DNA of 32,440 nt from Candidatus Binataceae bacterium (GCA_030037595.1 JASHQJ010000476.1:1-32440); one strand, 5' to 3'; shown: positions 16,099 to 24,712, counted from the stretch's first letter. Made by a program: numbers and translations. The notes: generated by a model from the letters alone, not told the origin.

Positions 16099-16773
16099 CT
16101 AGGGAGGCGCGCCCGTCCGAAGCGGCGGCATCAGCGCGCCAAACCCAGGATCGACGATCAGGCCGCCCACCGCGCGCGACATCGCAACCGAGAGCGACTC
16201 GTAAGGATCGGTCTCGAGCGGCAGGAAGACTTCGTGACCGACAGGTTTCGGCGGTTCATGCTCCTGGCCATCGATTTCTTTCGCGTACACCAGCTTGCCG
16301 GCGCGGTCGCGCAGTTCGTACTTGATCCTCACCGACGCATTCATCTCGAAGTACTGGCCGTGGATCGTCTGCTCCGCGCTGAAGCGCTTTTCGACGCTCG
16401 CCGATTCGATAGTCGAGCCGAGAACCAAGTCGCTTCCTTTGGGAACCGCGGCGCCAGACTCGATCAACACCGGTTTCAAGCCCGCATCGGTGAGCGCACG
16501 CACGATCCCATCGCTCACCGTGTCCGGCAGATCGTGCACCACAATTTGCTCGATCAGCGTGCCGTCCGCATCGTAAACGACACCCGCCACGATCACATCA
16601 GGCGCGCGCGAGGCCGTCGGCCTAACTGCGATCGCGACGGATTCGAAGACATCCTGCGAACCCGGAACGAACCCGGGCAGATAGTGCAGGGCCCTGCCCC
16701 GCCGCGAGCATCCCGCCGCGAGTATCAGCAACGTAGCCAGCAGAACGGCGCTATGGCTCCGGACGCGTGACAG
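16099..16773 (-). CDS. Envelope lipoprotein, probably started at CTG
   Basis: A 224-residue lipoprotein. If started at the CTG at 16773 it has a complete signal: a basic start (SRVRSHS), a hydrophobic core (AVLLATLLI) and the lipobox LAAGC. AAAGGAG lies five bases upstream of this CTG. The usual choice, TTG at 16731, leaves only a few residues before the cysteine and has no ribosome-binding site. The mature part (VAIAVRPTASRAPDVIVAGVV, then SDGIVRALTDAGLKPVL) recalls YajG-like lipoproteins, with alternating strands, but this is a weak resemblance. It overlaps the DedA gene by 23 bases, consistent with translational coupling. The function is unknown. Confidence 0.75.
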   Translation of the reverse strand: MSRVRSHSAVLLATLLILAAGCSRRGRALHYLPGFVPGSQDVFESVAIAVRPTASRAPDVIVAGVVYDADGTLIEQIVVHDLPDTVSDGIVRALTDAGLKPVLIESGAAVPKGSDLVLGSTIESASVEKRFSAEQTIHGQYFEMNASVRIKYELRDRAGKLVYAKEIDGQEHEPPKPVGHEVFLPLETDPYESLSVAMSRAVGGLIVDPGFGALMPPLRTGAPP

Positions 16774-17380
16774 CCTGGCTCCTTTCCCGCCACCAGATCA
16801 CGATAAGTATAAGGAAGACGACAGCCGCGCCGAGCCCGACCCATCGCGTCGCCTGATGCGCCGTCGCGACGACGCGATCGAGTTCGTCGCCGAGCAGGTA
16901 GCCGACCGTCACGATCAGCGAGCACCAGACGATCGCACCTAGCACGTTCCAGCCGAGAAACTGGAAAAACGGCATCTTGCAGGCGCCCGCCATCGGTCCC
17001 GCCATGAAGCGCGCGCCCGCGATGAAGCGCGCCATGAAGACCGCCTTGCTGCCGTGATCCTGGAAGAACGCCTGCAGGCGATCGTAGCGCGAGCGGAGAA
17101 AATGAAATCGCTCCCCAAGCCGCAGGATAACCGCCTGCCCACCCGTGCGGCCGATTACGAATCCGGTGCAATCGCCGAACACCGCGCTCATGAAGACCAC
17201 GACGTAAACGTAGCGGAGGTTGAACAACTCGCGCGCTGCGAAGAATCCCGCCGCGAGCATCACAGTCTCTTCGGGGACGGGCACTCCCAGGTTTCCGACG
17301 AAGACGCAGACGAAGATGCCGAGGTAACCCCACGTCGCGAGCCACTGCTCGATGATCGCAGGATCGATTATCGCATGCAT
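16751..17380 (-). CDS. DedA/VTT-family membrane protein
   Basis: A 209-residue inner-membrane protein of the DedA (SNARE-associated, VTT) family, implicated in lipid scrambling and proton-dependent membrane homeostasis, including undecaprenyl phosphate recycling. The signature elements are present: GNLGVPVPEETVMLAAG near residue 29, FGDCTGFVIGRTGG (about 68-81) and FMARFIAGARFMAGPMAG (about 114-131) with the conserved arginines. Helices near the C-terminus end in a basic tail (WWRERSQ). It starts 44 bases after the YfhO-like gene and overlaps the lipoprotein gene downstream. Its place in a block of envelope glycosylation-type genes fits a role with lipid-linked carriers, though that is inference. 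Confidence 0.93.
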   Translation of the reverse strand: MHAIIDPAIIEQWLATWGYLGIFVCVFVGNLGVPVPEETVMLAAGFFAARELFNLRYVYVVVFMSAVFGDCTGFVIGRTGGQAVILRLGERFHFLRSRYDRLQAFFQDHGSKAVFMARFIAGARFMAGPMAGACKMPFFQFLGWNVLGAIVWCSLIVTVGYLLGDELDRVVATAHQATRWVGLGAAVVFLILIVIWWRERSQAVTRPEP

Positions 17381-17424
17381 TCGCTAATGCCTGGCGCCTT
17401 CGAGCGCATAGTCTAGCCTGCGCG

Positions 17425-19203
17425 TCACGGCAAATGAACGCGCAAGTTCCCTTCGCTTTTGCGCCAGAGCCACATCGCGCTGACGAGGCTGAGTATCATG
17501 ATCGCGAGCCCTACTCGCCATGCCGTCGAGCGATAGACCAGCGTCACATCCTGGGTCATCGCCGGCACCTTGACCGCTAGCAATCCGCCCTCGTTCACGA
17601 CTTGGCCGTTGCCTTGCGCGAGCTTCCAACCCGCATCGTAGTTCTGATTGACCACCATCGTGGACGCCGCCGGCGCCTCCACGGCGAAGCCTAGGCGATT
17701 GGGCGACCATTCGAGCAAGCGCACGCTGCCGGGACCGTCCATGTACTGTTCGCCGAGGTAGCCCTTCTGGTTGTAGCCACGAGCCGTGGTCGGCCACTCG
17801 GTGTACTCGTAACACGCGACCATTCCCATGTTCCGCTTGGCGATCGCGGTCTGGTCGAAAACGATGATCGTAAAGACCTGCCGGAAGAAGGGCTTGCTTT
17901 CATAGAACTGATCGGCGCGATCGAACGAGTGCCACAGGTAGGGTGTGCCGACGATCAGCGAATCGATCGCGCCGGCCGCAACAAGAATCGCCGCGACCGC
18001 CGCCCCATAGCCGCCGAATCTCCGCACCGCTCCGTCGACGGCGCACGCCGCGATCATTCCGATGCAAAGCGTGAAGGGGATTTCGACTCTCGAGCTGAAG
18101 CGCAGCATCTCACCCATTGGCAAGCGATGAAGCCAGCGCCAGATTGGGATTTCCCCGTCGTCGCCGCGGATCGCGAACGCCAACACCGCCGCCATCAGGA
18201 TCCACGAGAAAGCGTGGCGCGGATTCATCACGATGGCGCTTAGCGCGAGCGCGATGAAGACCGGCGAGATGTAATTGCTGAATTCGATGAAAAACCGATC
18301 GGTCTCGGACCTGTGGATCTGGTTGCGCCAGAGGAAGATCTCCGGAAAGCGCTGCCATCCGACCGCCATCGCGCCCCACGGCGCTCGCTGATGCGCCCGC
18401 ACCAGCTCAAAAGCGGGAACCATCTTAATTGCCGCGATTCCGGCGCCCAGCACGGCCGCCGCGAGCAGATACGCGAGCGGCCACGCGCTTCGATACATGA
18501 GCGTGAGAGCGATCGCGAACATTCCGATCAACGGCGCGCTATAGACCAGCACGGTTGTGCCGCCCTGCCCGATCGAGACCGCGAACAGCACAGCCGCGAC
18601 CACGACGGCTCTCCAGGTTCGATACTCGGCGGCAACTGCGAGCGATGTCAGGATCCAGGGAAGGTACGCCAAGGGCAGCATCACCAGCTGGCCCTCGCCG
18701 ATGCGCATCGGAAACCAAGAGCTGGTGCCGAACACCGTCGCTGCCGCGACTGCGGCGAGTGGACGAAGCCGCAGCACGCGCGCCAGCGCGTAGCAGCCGG
18801 CCCACATCGCGGCAAGCGATAGAACGACCTCGAGATGCGAACCAACGCTCGGGCCGAACAGGAGGTGGAGGAGGAAGAACGGCGAGAGGAAGCGCGCCTG
18901 CGGATTGGCCAGCATCCCCATGCCGCCGCACTTGTACGGATTCCACAGCGGAAATTGATGAAAGTGGGCGACGGTGTGATAAGCGACCCAGTCCAGTTCG
19001 CTGTTGAAATCCCAATCGTCTTGCAGCGTCGGGCGCGTTAACCAGAGGAGAAGTGGATAGCTGTAGAGCGCACCGAAGACGATCGACGCGGCGCTCACGC
19101 GAAGCGCTTCGCTACGCAGCGCGAGCGCATCTCCGCTCGAGGCGAGAAAATCAGCCGCCGAGGCGAGGATGGATCGAACGGAGCTGCGCTCAGCCGTAGC
19201 CAT
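17425..19203 (-). CDS. YfhO-like multi-spanning membrane protein
   Basis: A 592-residue polytopic protein with about 11-13 transmembrane segments of the YfhO family, which has a GT-C-like fold and includes putative enzymes that glycosylate lipoteichoic acid or other surface polymers. Diagnostic pieces are PLWNPYKCGGMGMLANPQ in the first extracytoplasmic loop, MLRFSSRVEIPF in the middle, and a C-terminal soluble segment VNQNYDAGWKL followed by LLAVKVPA and a final helix ending WLWRKSEG. The ATG at 19203 overlaps the end of the GT-C gene by 14 bases, so they are co-translated. The substrate is unknown. The aspartates DDWDFNSELDW in loop 1 are candidates for the catalytic acid. Confidence 0.85.
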   Translation of the reverse strand: MATAERSSVRSILASAADFLASSGDALALRSEALRVSAASIVFGALYSYPLLLWLTRPTLQDDWDFNSELDWVAYHTVAHFHQFPLWNPYKCGGMGMLANPQARFLSPFFLLHLLFGPSVGSHLEVVLSLAAMWAGCYALARVLRLRPLAAVAAATVFGTSSWFPMRIGEGQLVMLPLAYLPWILTSLAVAAEYRTWRAVVVAAVLFAVSIGQGGTTVLVYSAPLIGMFAIALTLMYRSAWPLAYLLAAAVLGAGIAAIKMVPAFELVRAHQRAPWGAMAVGWQRFPEIFLWRNQIHRSETDRFFIEFSNYISPVFIALALSAIVMNPRHAFSWILMAAVLAFAIRGDDGEIPIWRWLHRLPMGEMLRFSSRVEIPFTLCIGMIAACAVDGAVRRFGGYGAAVAAILVAAGAIDSLIVGTPYLWHSFDRADQFYESKPFFRQVFTIIVFDQTAIAKRNMGMVACYEYTEWPTTARGYNQKGYLGEQYMDGPGSVRLLEWSPNRLGFAVEAPAASTMVVNQNYDAGWKLAQGNGQVVNEGGLLAVKVPAMTQDVTLVYRSTAWRVGLAIMILSLVSAMWLWRKSEGNLRVHLP

Positions 19204-20512
19204 ACCAGCGGATGTGCCAGACGCCGAAGGCAATCAGGAGAATAGAGGCGACGACCAGAATCCGCGTCATCTGGTCGGCGCGGCGATGCACTCCGATCGC
19301 CATCAGCACCAGCAGAAATGGAAACGCGTGCAGGTAGTGCCGCGTGCCGAACTGCGAGAAACCGTTGGTGAAGTAAAAGAGACTCGGAGTCATCGCGACC
19401 AGGGCCGCGAGCGCGATCATCCCAGTCTCGAATTTCCTGAAGCTCGGCCGGAGCGCAAGCACGAACGCGGGGCTGGTCAGGATCAGCGCCTGTCCGCCGA
19501 ACGTCGGATGGATATACGGAAAATTTCCGTTCACCGACGGCGCCATGAAGAGCAGCGTGTAGATGTTTCCGGGGAAATGATCGAGCGCGAAGAGGCGCGA
19601 GCCAGGCGGCGCGAAGATGAAAACGCCGCGGTCGAAGAGGCTATGGTAGCGGAGCTCGTTGAACACGACGTAAACGATCGCGGCGATCGCGAAGCCTGGA
19701 ATGAACCCGGCGAGATCGCGGATTTTGCGCGCGCGCCAATATACCAGCACAGCGTAGAACGGCCAGACGAAGGCGAGATCATAGCGCGCGAGGGCGGCGA
19801 GCCCGGCGAAAATCCCAATCCAGAGCGGCCGCACCGCGCCGAAGGTCTCGTCGAGCGCTAGCAGCGTGAATGCGATCGCGACCACCATCGAGACTTCCCA
19901 GCTGCCTCCGTTGATTGACTCCGACCATAGAATCGTACCCGCGCCGAAAAAGACCGCGAGCCAGGTCCGCGCACTGTTCGCGAGCCGGAACCGGCCGAGC
20001 ATCCGCCACGCGAGCGCAGCATCGATCGCGCCGAAGATGATTGCGGCGACGGTCTGGTTGGTGTCCATACCCCACACCGCGACGGCCGGCATCAGGATGA
20101 ACGCCGGCAGCAATGGATGAAGCTGATAGCTGTAGCCGCCGAGCTGCGCGTGCTCGATGTAATTGGGCGCGTCAATCCAAAGATGGCCACGAAGGAACGA
20201 GTAGGCCTGTCGGATGTGCGCGTTGAAGGGACTCGAATCATTGCCCGCGGTGGCGGCATAGAAGGCTAGGAACATCGCGAACACCGCAAACTCGCTGAGC
20301 ACCTCGAGCCGCGCTGGAGTCAGATCGATTCCGCGTAGCGCGTAGGTCGCGTAGAGCGTGATGAATGCGATAAGCCCCGAGCCGACGAGCAGACGGCTTG
20401 GATACTCGCCGAGGCGCCACATCACGATCACGCCGATAACCGCGGCGATAAGACCGGCCGCCAGCCAACGCTGGCAATCCGCGAGCGTGGGCATAGGGGC
20501 CGCTTCAGACAC
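19190..20512 (-). CDS. GT-C fold membrane glycosyltransferase-like protein
   Basis: A 440-residue polytopic protein with about ten helices. The first large loop (FNAHIRQAYSFLRGHLWIDAPNYIEHAQL in outline, then YSYQLHPLLPAFILMP) matches the GT-C pattern of a loop 1 with acidic residues followed by an HP-containing helix start. Later elements such as ALARYDLAFVWPFY and the C-terminal TRHYLHAFPFLLVLM fit dolichyl-phosphate or polyprenyl-phosphate sugar transferases. I place the start at GTG 20512 because GGGGAAGG lies about five bases upstream and the true frame upstream belongs to another damaged gene. Without a stop in between, read-through fusion with that frame cannot be excluded. The sugar donor and acceptor are unknown. 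Confidence 0.75.
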   Translation of the reverse strand: MSEAAPMPTLADCQRWLAAGLIAAVIGVIVMWRLGEYPSRLLVGSGLIAFITLYATYALRGIDLTPARLEVLSEFAVFAMFLAFYAATAGNDSSPFNAHIRQAYSFLRGHLWIDAPNYIEHAQLGGYSYQLHPLLPAFILMPAVAVWGMDTNQTVAAIIFGAIDAALAWRMLGRFRLANSARTWLAVFFGAGTILWSESINGGSWEVSMVVAIAFTLLALDETFGAVRPLWIGIFAGLAALARYDLAFVWPFYAVLVYWRARKIRDLAGFIPGFAIAAIVYVVFNELRYHSLFDRGVFIFAPPGSRLFALDHFPGNIYTLLFMAPSVNGNFPYIHPTFGGQALILTSPAFVLALRPSFRKFETGMIALAALVAMTPSLFYFTNGFSQFGTRHYLHAFPFLLVLMAIGVHRRADQMTRILVVASILLIAFGVWHIRWYGYG

Positions 20513-21390
20513 TCGCGCCTTCCCCGATATCGGCGCGCCGGTAGAGTCGATAGCCACCGCGATTGAAAATATTGCGGCGGCTAGCATCCCGGCAGCGGCA
20601 AACGAGACGAGCAGCGGCAAGGGAGCGATCCCGTCGAGCATCGAATTGTTTATTTCGTGCCGATACCAAATCAGGACGAACACGCTCGCGACGAGGCCAC
20701 CCCTCCGACCATTGAAGCACCTCGTTACCACCCAACCGCGCCCGAAGGCGAGACGCGCCGGCCACAACCAGGGCGATCCCTGCCAATATGAGGAGCGGCG
20801 ACATCGGGTATGGCACCGGCCGCTGCTCGGCAATGAGAACCTCTGGTAGCGCAATGAATGTTGCGCCCAGGAAACCTATCAGTATCGCGTCAAATCCGGC
20901 GCCGTCGCCGCTTCGGAGCCAGAGCACTGATGCGCCCGCCGCGACGAGCATGGCGAGCGCACCGCCGATCGCATGCGACGCCACGGCGGTTCCTAGGGCG
21001 ATCGCACCGATCGCGAATAAAGTGCGGTTGCGCTTTTCCTCGAGCACGAAGGCGAGGCCGAGGAACGCGAGCGCGAACACGACCGCCCTCGCGCGCATTC
21101 CCTGCTCGCGCCTGAAAACGTTGGTGAAGAAGAGCAGCAACGCTGCGATTCCGCCGGCGGTGTCGCCGAACAGCCTGCGTCCCAAACGATACGTCACGAA
21201 GATGATCAGCCCCGCCATCGGGAGCATCGCGGCGGTCTCAGCGAGCGGTGCGAGGCGTGTCGCGCTGCCGAATGCGAGCGTCGCGTAGAAAAGCTCGAGC
21301 GCCGGCGCTTGTACATGTGCGCCATACGCGCCGTACGGATCATTGTCGAACGGCAGATAGGGCGCCGCGCGCGCGATCGTCGTCGTTGCC
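20505..21390 (-). pseudogene. Truncated and frameshifted GT-C-like membrane protein
   Basis: A hydrophobic frame starts without its own start region at about 21390 (AAPYLPFDNDPYGAYGAH, then APALELFYATLAFGS). It continues through VTYRLGRRLFGDTAGGIAALL and several helices to PLLILAGIALVVAGASRL. Near 20700, in a run of four C on the plus strand, the frame changes. The membrane-like sequence then continues as GLVASVFVLIWYRHE and PLLVSFAAAGMLAAAIF in the frame that leads into the next gene, while the original frame turns into Arg-rich sequence and stops at 20505. The N-terminal helix expected before the DND loop is missing and replaced by a transporter fragment. Both losses suggest a dead gene. 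A homopolymer sequencing error could account for the frameshift alone. Confidence 0.7.
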
Positions 21391-21694
21391 CTTGTGCCAA
21401 CCGGCCCGCCATCAAATAGGGCAGCGTCGATATTCCCGCGGCCGCAACCGCCGAAAACGCGAGCAGAATCCCGAGCGCCTCGGCGCCGTAACCCAAAGCC
21501 ACGAGATAGAGCGGCAGGATAATGCCGAGGTAGCCCTGCGAGATACTGCGCAGGACGCGCAGCACGAAGAGCCACATGAGATCGCGGTTGAGCCACGAGA
21601 TGCCAAACGGCGCTGGATGAACGGGCTCGTTCGTGGATACTCGATCGCGAGCCGGCTCGGCAACCGGCGCTTCGACCGGCGAGCGAGCACTCAT
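21380..21694 (-). pseudogene. N-terminal fragment of an MFS transporter
   Basis: The ATG at 21694 overlaps the stop of the upstream DHA2 pump (ATGA). About 100 residues read as the start of a major facilitator transporter. A hydrophilic lead is followed by WLFVLRVLRSISQGYLGIIL (helix 1) and LYLVALGYGAEALGILLAF (helix 2 region), ending at LPYLMAGRLAQGQ. After this the frame degenerates to Arg-rich shadow sequence, and the coding signal passes to the GT-C-like frame. The other ten helices are absent. A deletion joining two membrane-protein genes is the simplest explanation. Confidence 0.7.
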
Positions 21695-23289
21695 TCGGCG
21701 TGCACCTCGCCATCAGCCGGCACGCCGCTCTTCGGGAGAAGGAAAAGGAACGGCAGCACTATGGCGAGCATCGGCACGGTGAGCCAGAAGCAGTCGTTGT
21801 AGGCCATCATCGTCGCTTGCCGGTTAACGATCTGATTGAGCATCGCGATATCGCGGCGCTGCGACGGTGCGGACGACATCCCGTGACTGCTAAGAACACT
21901 CTGGAACTGTTGATCGGTCGCGCGGAACAGCGGATTGGTGCGACGCACGCTTTCGACCAGGTCCGAGCGATGCGCCTGGGTGCGGCGTGCGAGGATTGTC
22001 GCGAGCGCCGCATATGCAATGTTGCCCGACTCACGCCGCGTCAGAGTGTAGAGACTCGATGCTCCCGTCATCAGCGCCCGCGGCATCGTGCTAAGCGAGA
22101 CCGTGCTAAGCGTCACCATCGACGCGCCCATGCCGACGCCGGATAACACTAGAATCGGCAGGAAGCTGAAGAATCCGACGTAGAGCGTGAAGTGGCCGAG
22201 TTGCCAATAAGCGACGATCAACGCGATCACGCCGATGCCGATCAACGAGCGCGGACTAACGAGGTTATAGAGCCGCCCCACTATCGGCATCGCGAGCAAC
22301 ATCGTGAGCGCGCGCGGCATCAGCACCAGTCCGGCCTGGAACGCAGGGTAGTTGAGCAGGTTCTCGGTGAACTGCGGCAAGAGGAAGCTCGAGCCAAAGA
22401 GCGCAAACCCGAGCACCATACCAAGTCCCGAGCCCACGCTGAGCGGCACGTTGCGAAAAAGCCGGAAATCGATCACGGGCTCTTCGCTCCTCAGCTCCCA
22501 GATGATCAACGCGACTATCGCGAATGCGGCAATCACCGTGCCGATGACGATCCAATTGTTGGAGAACCAATCGACCTCCTCGCCACGCTCGAGCACGATC
22601 TGCGTCGCGGTGAGGCCGATAGTGAGAAAAGCTATCCCGCCCCAGTCGATACGCGTGACGCCGCGCTTTAAGTACGGCGGATCGTGAACGAACGCGCTCA
22701 CCATCAGCACGCCCACGATGCAGAACGGCACGTTGATGTAGAAGACCCACTGCCAGCCGTAGTTGTCGACCAGCCAGCCGCCCACCACCGGACCCAGCGC
22801 GGGCGCGAGCACCACACCCATGCTGTAGATCGCCATGGCCATGCCCTGCTCGGCGGGCGGAAATGTCTCGCGCGCGATCGCCTGCGAGCAGGGCATCAGG
22901 CTGCCGCCGCCGATCCCCTGCAGCACGCGGTAGAAGATCATCTGGGTGAAGGTCTTCGATGTGCCCGCCAGCACCGAACCGAAGATGAACAGGAACATCG
23001 AGGCGAGGAACAGTCGCTTGCGGCCGAGCACCGCGGTCCACCACGCCGCCATCGTGATCATGATGATCTCGGCGATCGAGTAGGCCGTCGATACCCAGGT
23101 GATCGTGAGCAGGTCCTGGCCGAAGCTGCCCATCATGTGCGGCATCGCGACGTTTACAACCGTCGCATCCATGACCGACAGGAAGGTGCCGATCATGACT
23201 GACGCCGCCACCAGCCATTTTCCGGCTGGTGCTATTTCTCCGCCGGCGGTCGCGCCCTTGAATGACGCGCGGGCGACAGGAGTTGCCAC
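21691..23289 (-). CDS. DHA2-family MFS multidrug efflux pump (EmrB/QacA-like)
   Basis: A 532-residue proton-driven drug exporter with 14 predicted helices. Motif elements are clear: FLSVMDATVVNVAMPHM in helix 1 (motif D1), VLGRKRLFLASM (motif A), FYRVLQGIGGGSLMP (motif B) and ALGPVVGGWLVDNYGWQWVFYINVP (motif C and after, in outline). The GTG at 23289 is chosen because AAAGGA lies six bases upstream. No EmrA-like membrane fusion protein or outer-membrane factor is adjacent. The gene diverges from an SMR-type protein across an intergenic region holding a perfect inverted repeat (23340-23360), a likely regulator site. Confidence 0.95.
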   Translation of the reverse strand: MATPVARASFKGATAGGEIAPAGKWLVAASVMIGTFLSVMDATVVNVAMPHMMGSFGQDLLTITWVSTAYSIAEIIMITMAAWWTAVLGRKRLFLASMFLFIFGSVLAGTSKTFTQMIFYRVLQGIGGGSLMPCSQAIARETFPPAEQGMAMAIYSMGVVLAPALGPVVGGWLVDNYGWQWVFYINVPFCIVGVLMVSAFVHDPPYLKRGVTRIDWGGIAFLTIGLTATQIVLERGEEVDWFSNNWIVIGTVIAAFAIVALIIWELRSEEPVIDFRLFRNVPLSVGSGLGMVLGFALFGSSFLLPQFTENLLNYPAFQAGLVLMPRALTMLLAMPIVGRLYNLVSPRSLIGIGVIALIVAYWQLGHFTLYVGFFSFLPILVLSGVGMGASMVTLSTVSLSTMPRALMTGASSLYTLTRRESGNIAYAALATILARRTQAHRSDLVESVRRTNPLFRATDQQFQSVLSSHGMSSAPSQRRDIAMLNQIVNRQATMMAYNDCFWLTVPMLAIVLPFLFLLPKSGVPADGEVHAE

Positions 23290-23339
23290 GAGAAGTCCTT
23301 TCTGACCGCGAGTTATCGCGTCTCGTGCAGTCGTGCAAG

Positions 23340-23360
23340 TGCGATGCAATTAGCATCGCA
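23340..23360. promoter_or_regulatory. Operator-like palindrome between divergent efflux genes
   Basis: TGCGATGC, spacer AATTA, GCATCGCA is a perfect 8-bp inverted repeat. It lies 51 bases upstream of the DHA2 pump start and about 90 bases before the SMR-type start. A TAGAAT -10-like box at 23365-23370 on the plus strand directly follows. Size and symmetry fit a dimeric TetR- or MarR-type repressor site. No such regulator gene is in the window. Confidence 0.5.
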
Positions 23361-23449
23361 ATCGTAGAATAGCATTTCCGCGGCTGCCATGATCGTGCGC
23401 GATGGAGGATCGCAGCGAATCGCTTGTAGGTGAGAGAGGAGAACTGACG

Positions 23450-23758
23450 GTGGTCCTTACAATAGTCATTTTGGTTGGCGCCGCCGTGCTCGAAGTCGGC
23501 GGCATCGCCTTGATAAGGATGGGACTGCTCGGCGCGCGAGGGTGGATTATCGCCGGCGGCGCGGCGCTGATCGTTTACGGCTTGGTGGTCAACCAGGGAC
23601 TACTCGATTTCGGCCGCCTGATGGGCGCCTACATTGCGGTGTTCTTCGTCGTCTCTCAGATCATCGCCGCAATGGTCTTCCAGGAATCGCTGGGACGCGC
23701 GACACTCGCGGGCGGCGCGCTGATCATCGCCGGCGGCGCCGTGATGATGCTGCTCTGA
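23450..23758 (+). CDS. SMR-type small multidrug transporter-like protein
   Basis: A 102-residue protein with four predicted helices, the length and topology of small multidrug resistance transporters. Helix 1 contains a glutamate in AAVLEVGGIALIRMG (about residue 15), at the position of the essential proton/drug-binding Glu of EmrE. Helix 4 ends in GGAVMMLL. Sequence similarity to EmrE is distant and a YnfA-like or other four-helix DMT relative is possible. The GTG at 23450 is preferred over an ATG at 23402 because AGGAG lies eight bases upstream, and the longer version adds only charged residues. Confidence 0.7.
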   Translation: MVLTIVILVGAAVLEVGGIALIRMGLLGARGWIIAGGAALIVYGLVVNQGLLDFGRLMGAYIAVFFVVSQIIAAMVFQESLGRATLAGGALIIAGGAVMMLL

Positions 23759-23780
23759 TCGTGGTGAATCGGAGACCGCT

Positions 23781-23860
23781 CTAACCACTAAGAACACGAA
23801 GGACAAAAAGGAAAGGACACCAAGAAAGAAACCCTTAGTGTCCTTGTAGTTTGAAATCTT
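23781..23860. repeat. AT-rich palindromic element between convergent genes
   Basis: AAGGACAC (23813-23820) pairs with GTGTCCTT (23838-23845), and outlying ACTAAG (23787-23792) is complementary to CTTAGT (23834-23839). The composition (AAGAACACGAAGGACAAAAA) is strikingly unlike the GC-rich neighbours. It sits between the convergent SMR-type and enoyl-CoA hydratase genes. It could serve as a terminator or be a dispersed palindromic repeat unit. Confidence 0.55.
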
Positions 23861-23875
23861 CGACCGAGTAGCGCG

Positions 23876-24697
23876 CTACGGCTTCTTGGCGAACGGACGA
23901 TCGCGCTCGGTGAGCGCACCCTTCAGCCCCTTCTCGCGGCTCGCCTTCATCCAGTTGCGCACCGTCTCGGTCTGATGCGCGATCACATCGATATCGGCCG
24001 ATGACTGCTCAGCCGCGCGGATACCGAGAATCTCGATATATCGATTCACCGCGGCTTTGTGCAGCGTCAGCAGCTCGGCAGGCACCATCGCGACCCGACG
24101 CGCGTACGCGAGCGTCTCAGCCTCGAGCTTGTCTTTTGGATACACGCGGTTAACAAGATGCCACTCGAGCGCTTCCTTCGCCGACATATAGTCACCGGTG
24201 AAGAAGTACTCCTTGGTTTTGCGCGGGCCCATCAGCAGCGGCCACATCGAAAGCGTCGGCAGGATACCGAGCGAGCGGCCCGCGGGATGCCCGAACTGCG
24301 CGTCTTCGCTCGCGAACACGATATCGCAGTGGCCGATGAACTCGGTGCCGCCGGCGAGGCAAAAGCCGTGCACCTGCGCGATGGTCGGTTTGTTGATCGA
24401 CCACAGCCGCTGCCATCGCTCGATGGTCTTGTTCAGCCCGAATCGATCGTTGGTCACGGTGAAGCCCGAGCCCGGTTGCTGCGTGCCTTGCAGGTCGTAG
24501 CCTGCGGAGAACGCGCGGCCGGCGCCGCGGATGATCAGCACGCTCGCGCCGGGATTGGTCTCGTACTCGTCCATCACCGAATCGACTTCGCGCAGCAGCT
24601 TCTGCGAGAGCGCATTCAGCTTCTCGGGCCGATTCAGCGTGAGGCGCCAGATTTTGTCCTCGACTTCTTCGTAGATGACAGTTTCATAGGATGCCAT
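23876..24697 (-). CDS. Enoyl-CoA hydratase/isomerase (crotonase) family protein
   Basis: A 273-residue crotonase-fold enzyme acting on acyl-CoA thioesters. The first oxyanion-hole segment is GAGRAFSAGYDL (58-69) and the second is FCLAGGTEF (112-120). The glutamate matching E144 of rat enoyl-CoA hydratase is E119, but the partner matching E164 is replaced (AQFGHPAGRSLG, where hydratases have a PE). It is therefore unlikely to be a classical hydratase; an isomerase, hydrolase or other crotonase chemistry is more likely. The ATG at 24697 follows GGAGG by eight bases. It lies 15 bases after an alpha/beta hydrolase gene on the same strand, so they form an operon that may handle one CoA ester and its hydrolysis product. 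Confidence 0.92.
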   Translation of the reverse strand: MASYETVIYEEVEDKIWRLTLNRPEKLNALSQKLLREVDSVMDEYETNPGASVLIIRGAGRAFSAGYDLQGTQQPGSGFTVTNDRFGLNKTIERWQRLWSINKPTIAQVHGFCLAGGTEFIGHCDIVFASEDAQFGHPAGRSLGILPTLSMWPLLMGPRKTKEYFFTGDYMSAKEALEWHLVNRVYPKDKLEAETLAYARRVAMVPAELLTLHKAAVNRYIEILGIRAAEQSSADIDVIAHQTETVRNWMKASREKGLKGALTERDRPFAKKP

Positions 24698-24712
24698 CGC
24701 GATAACCTCCGT

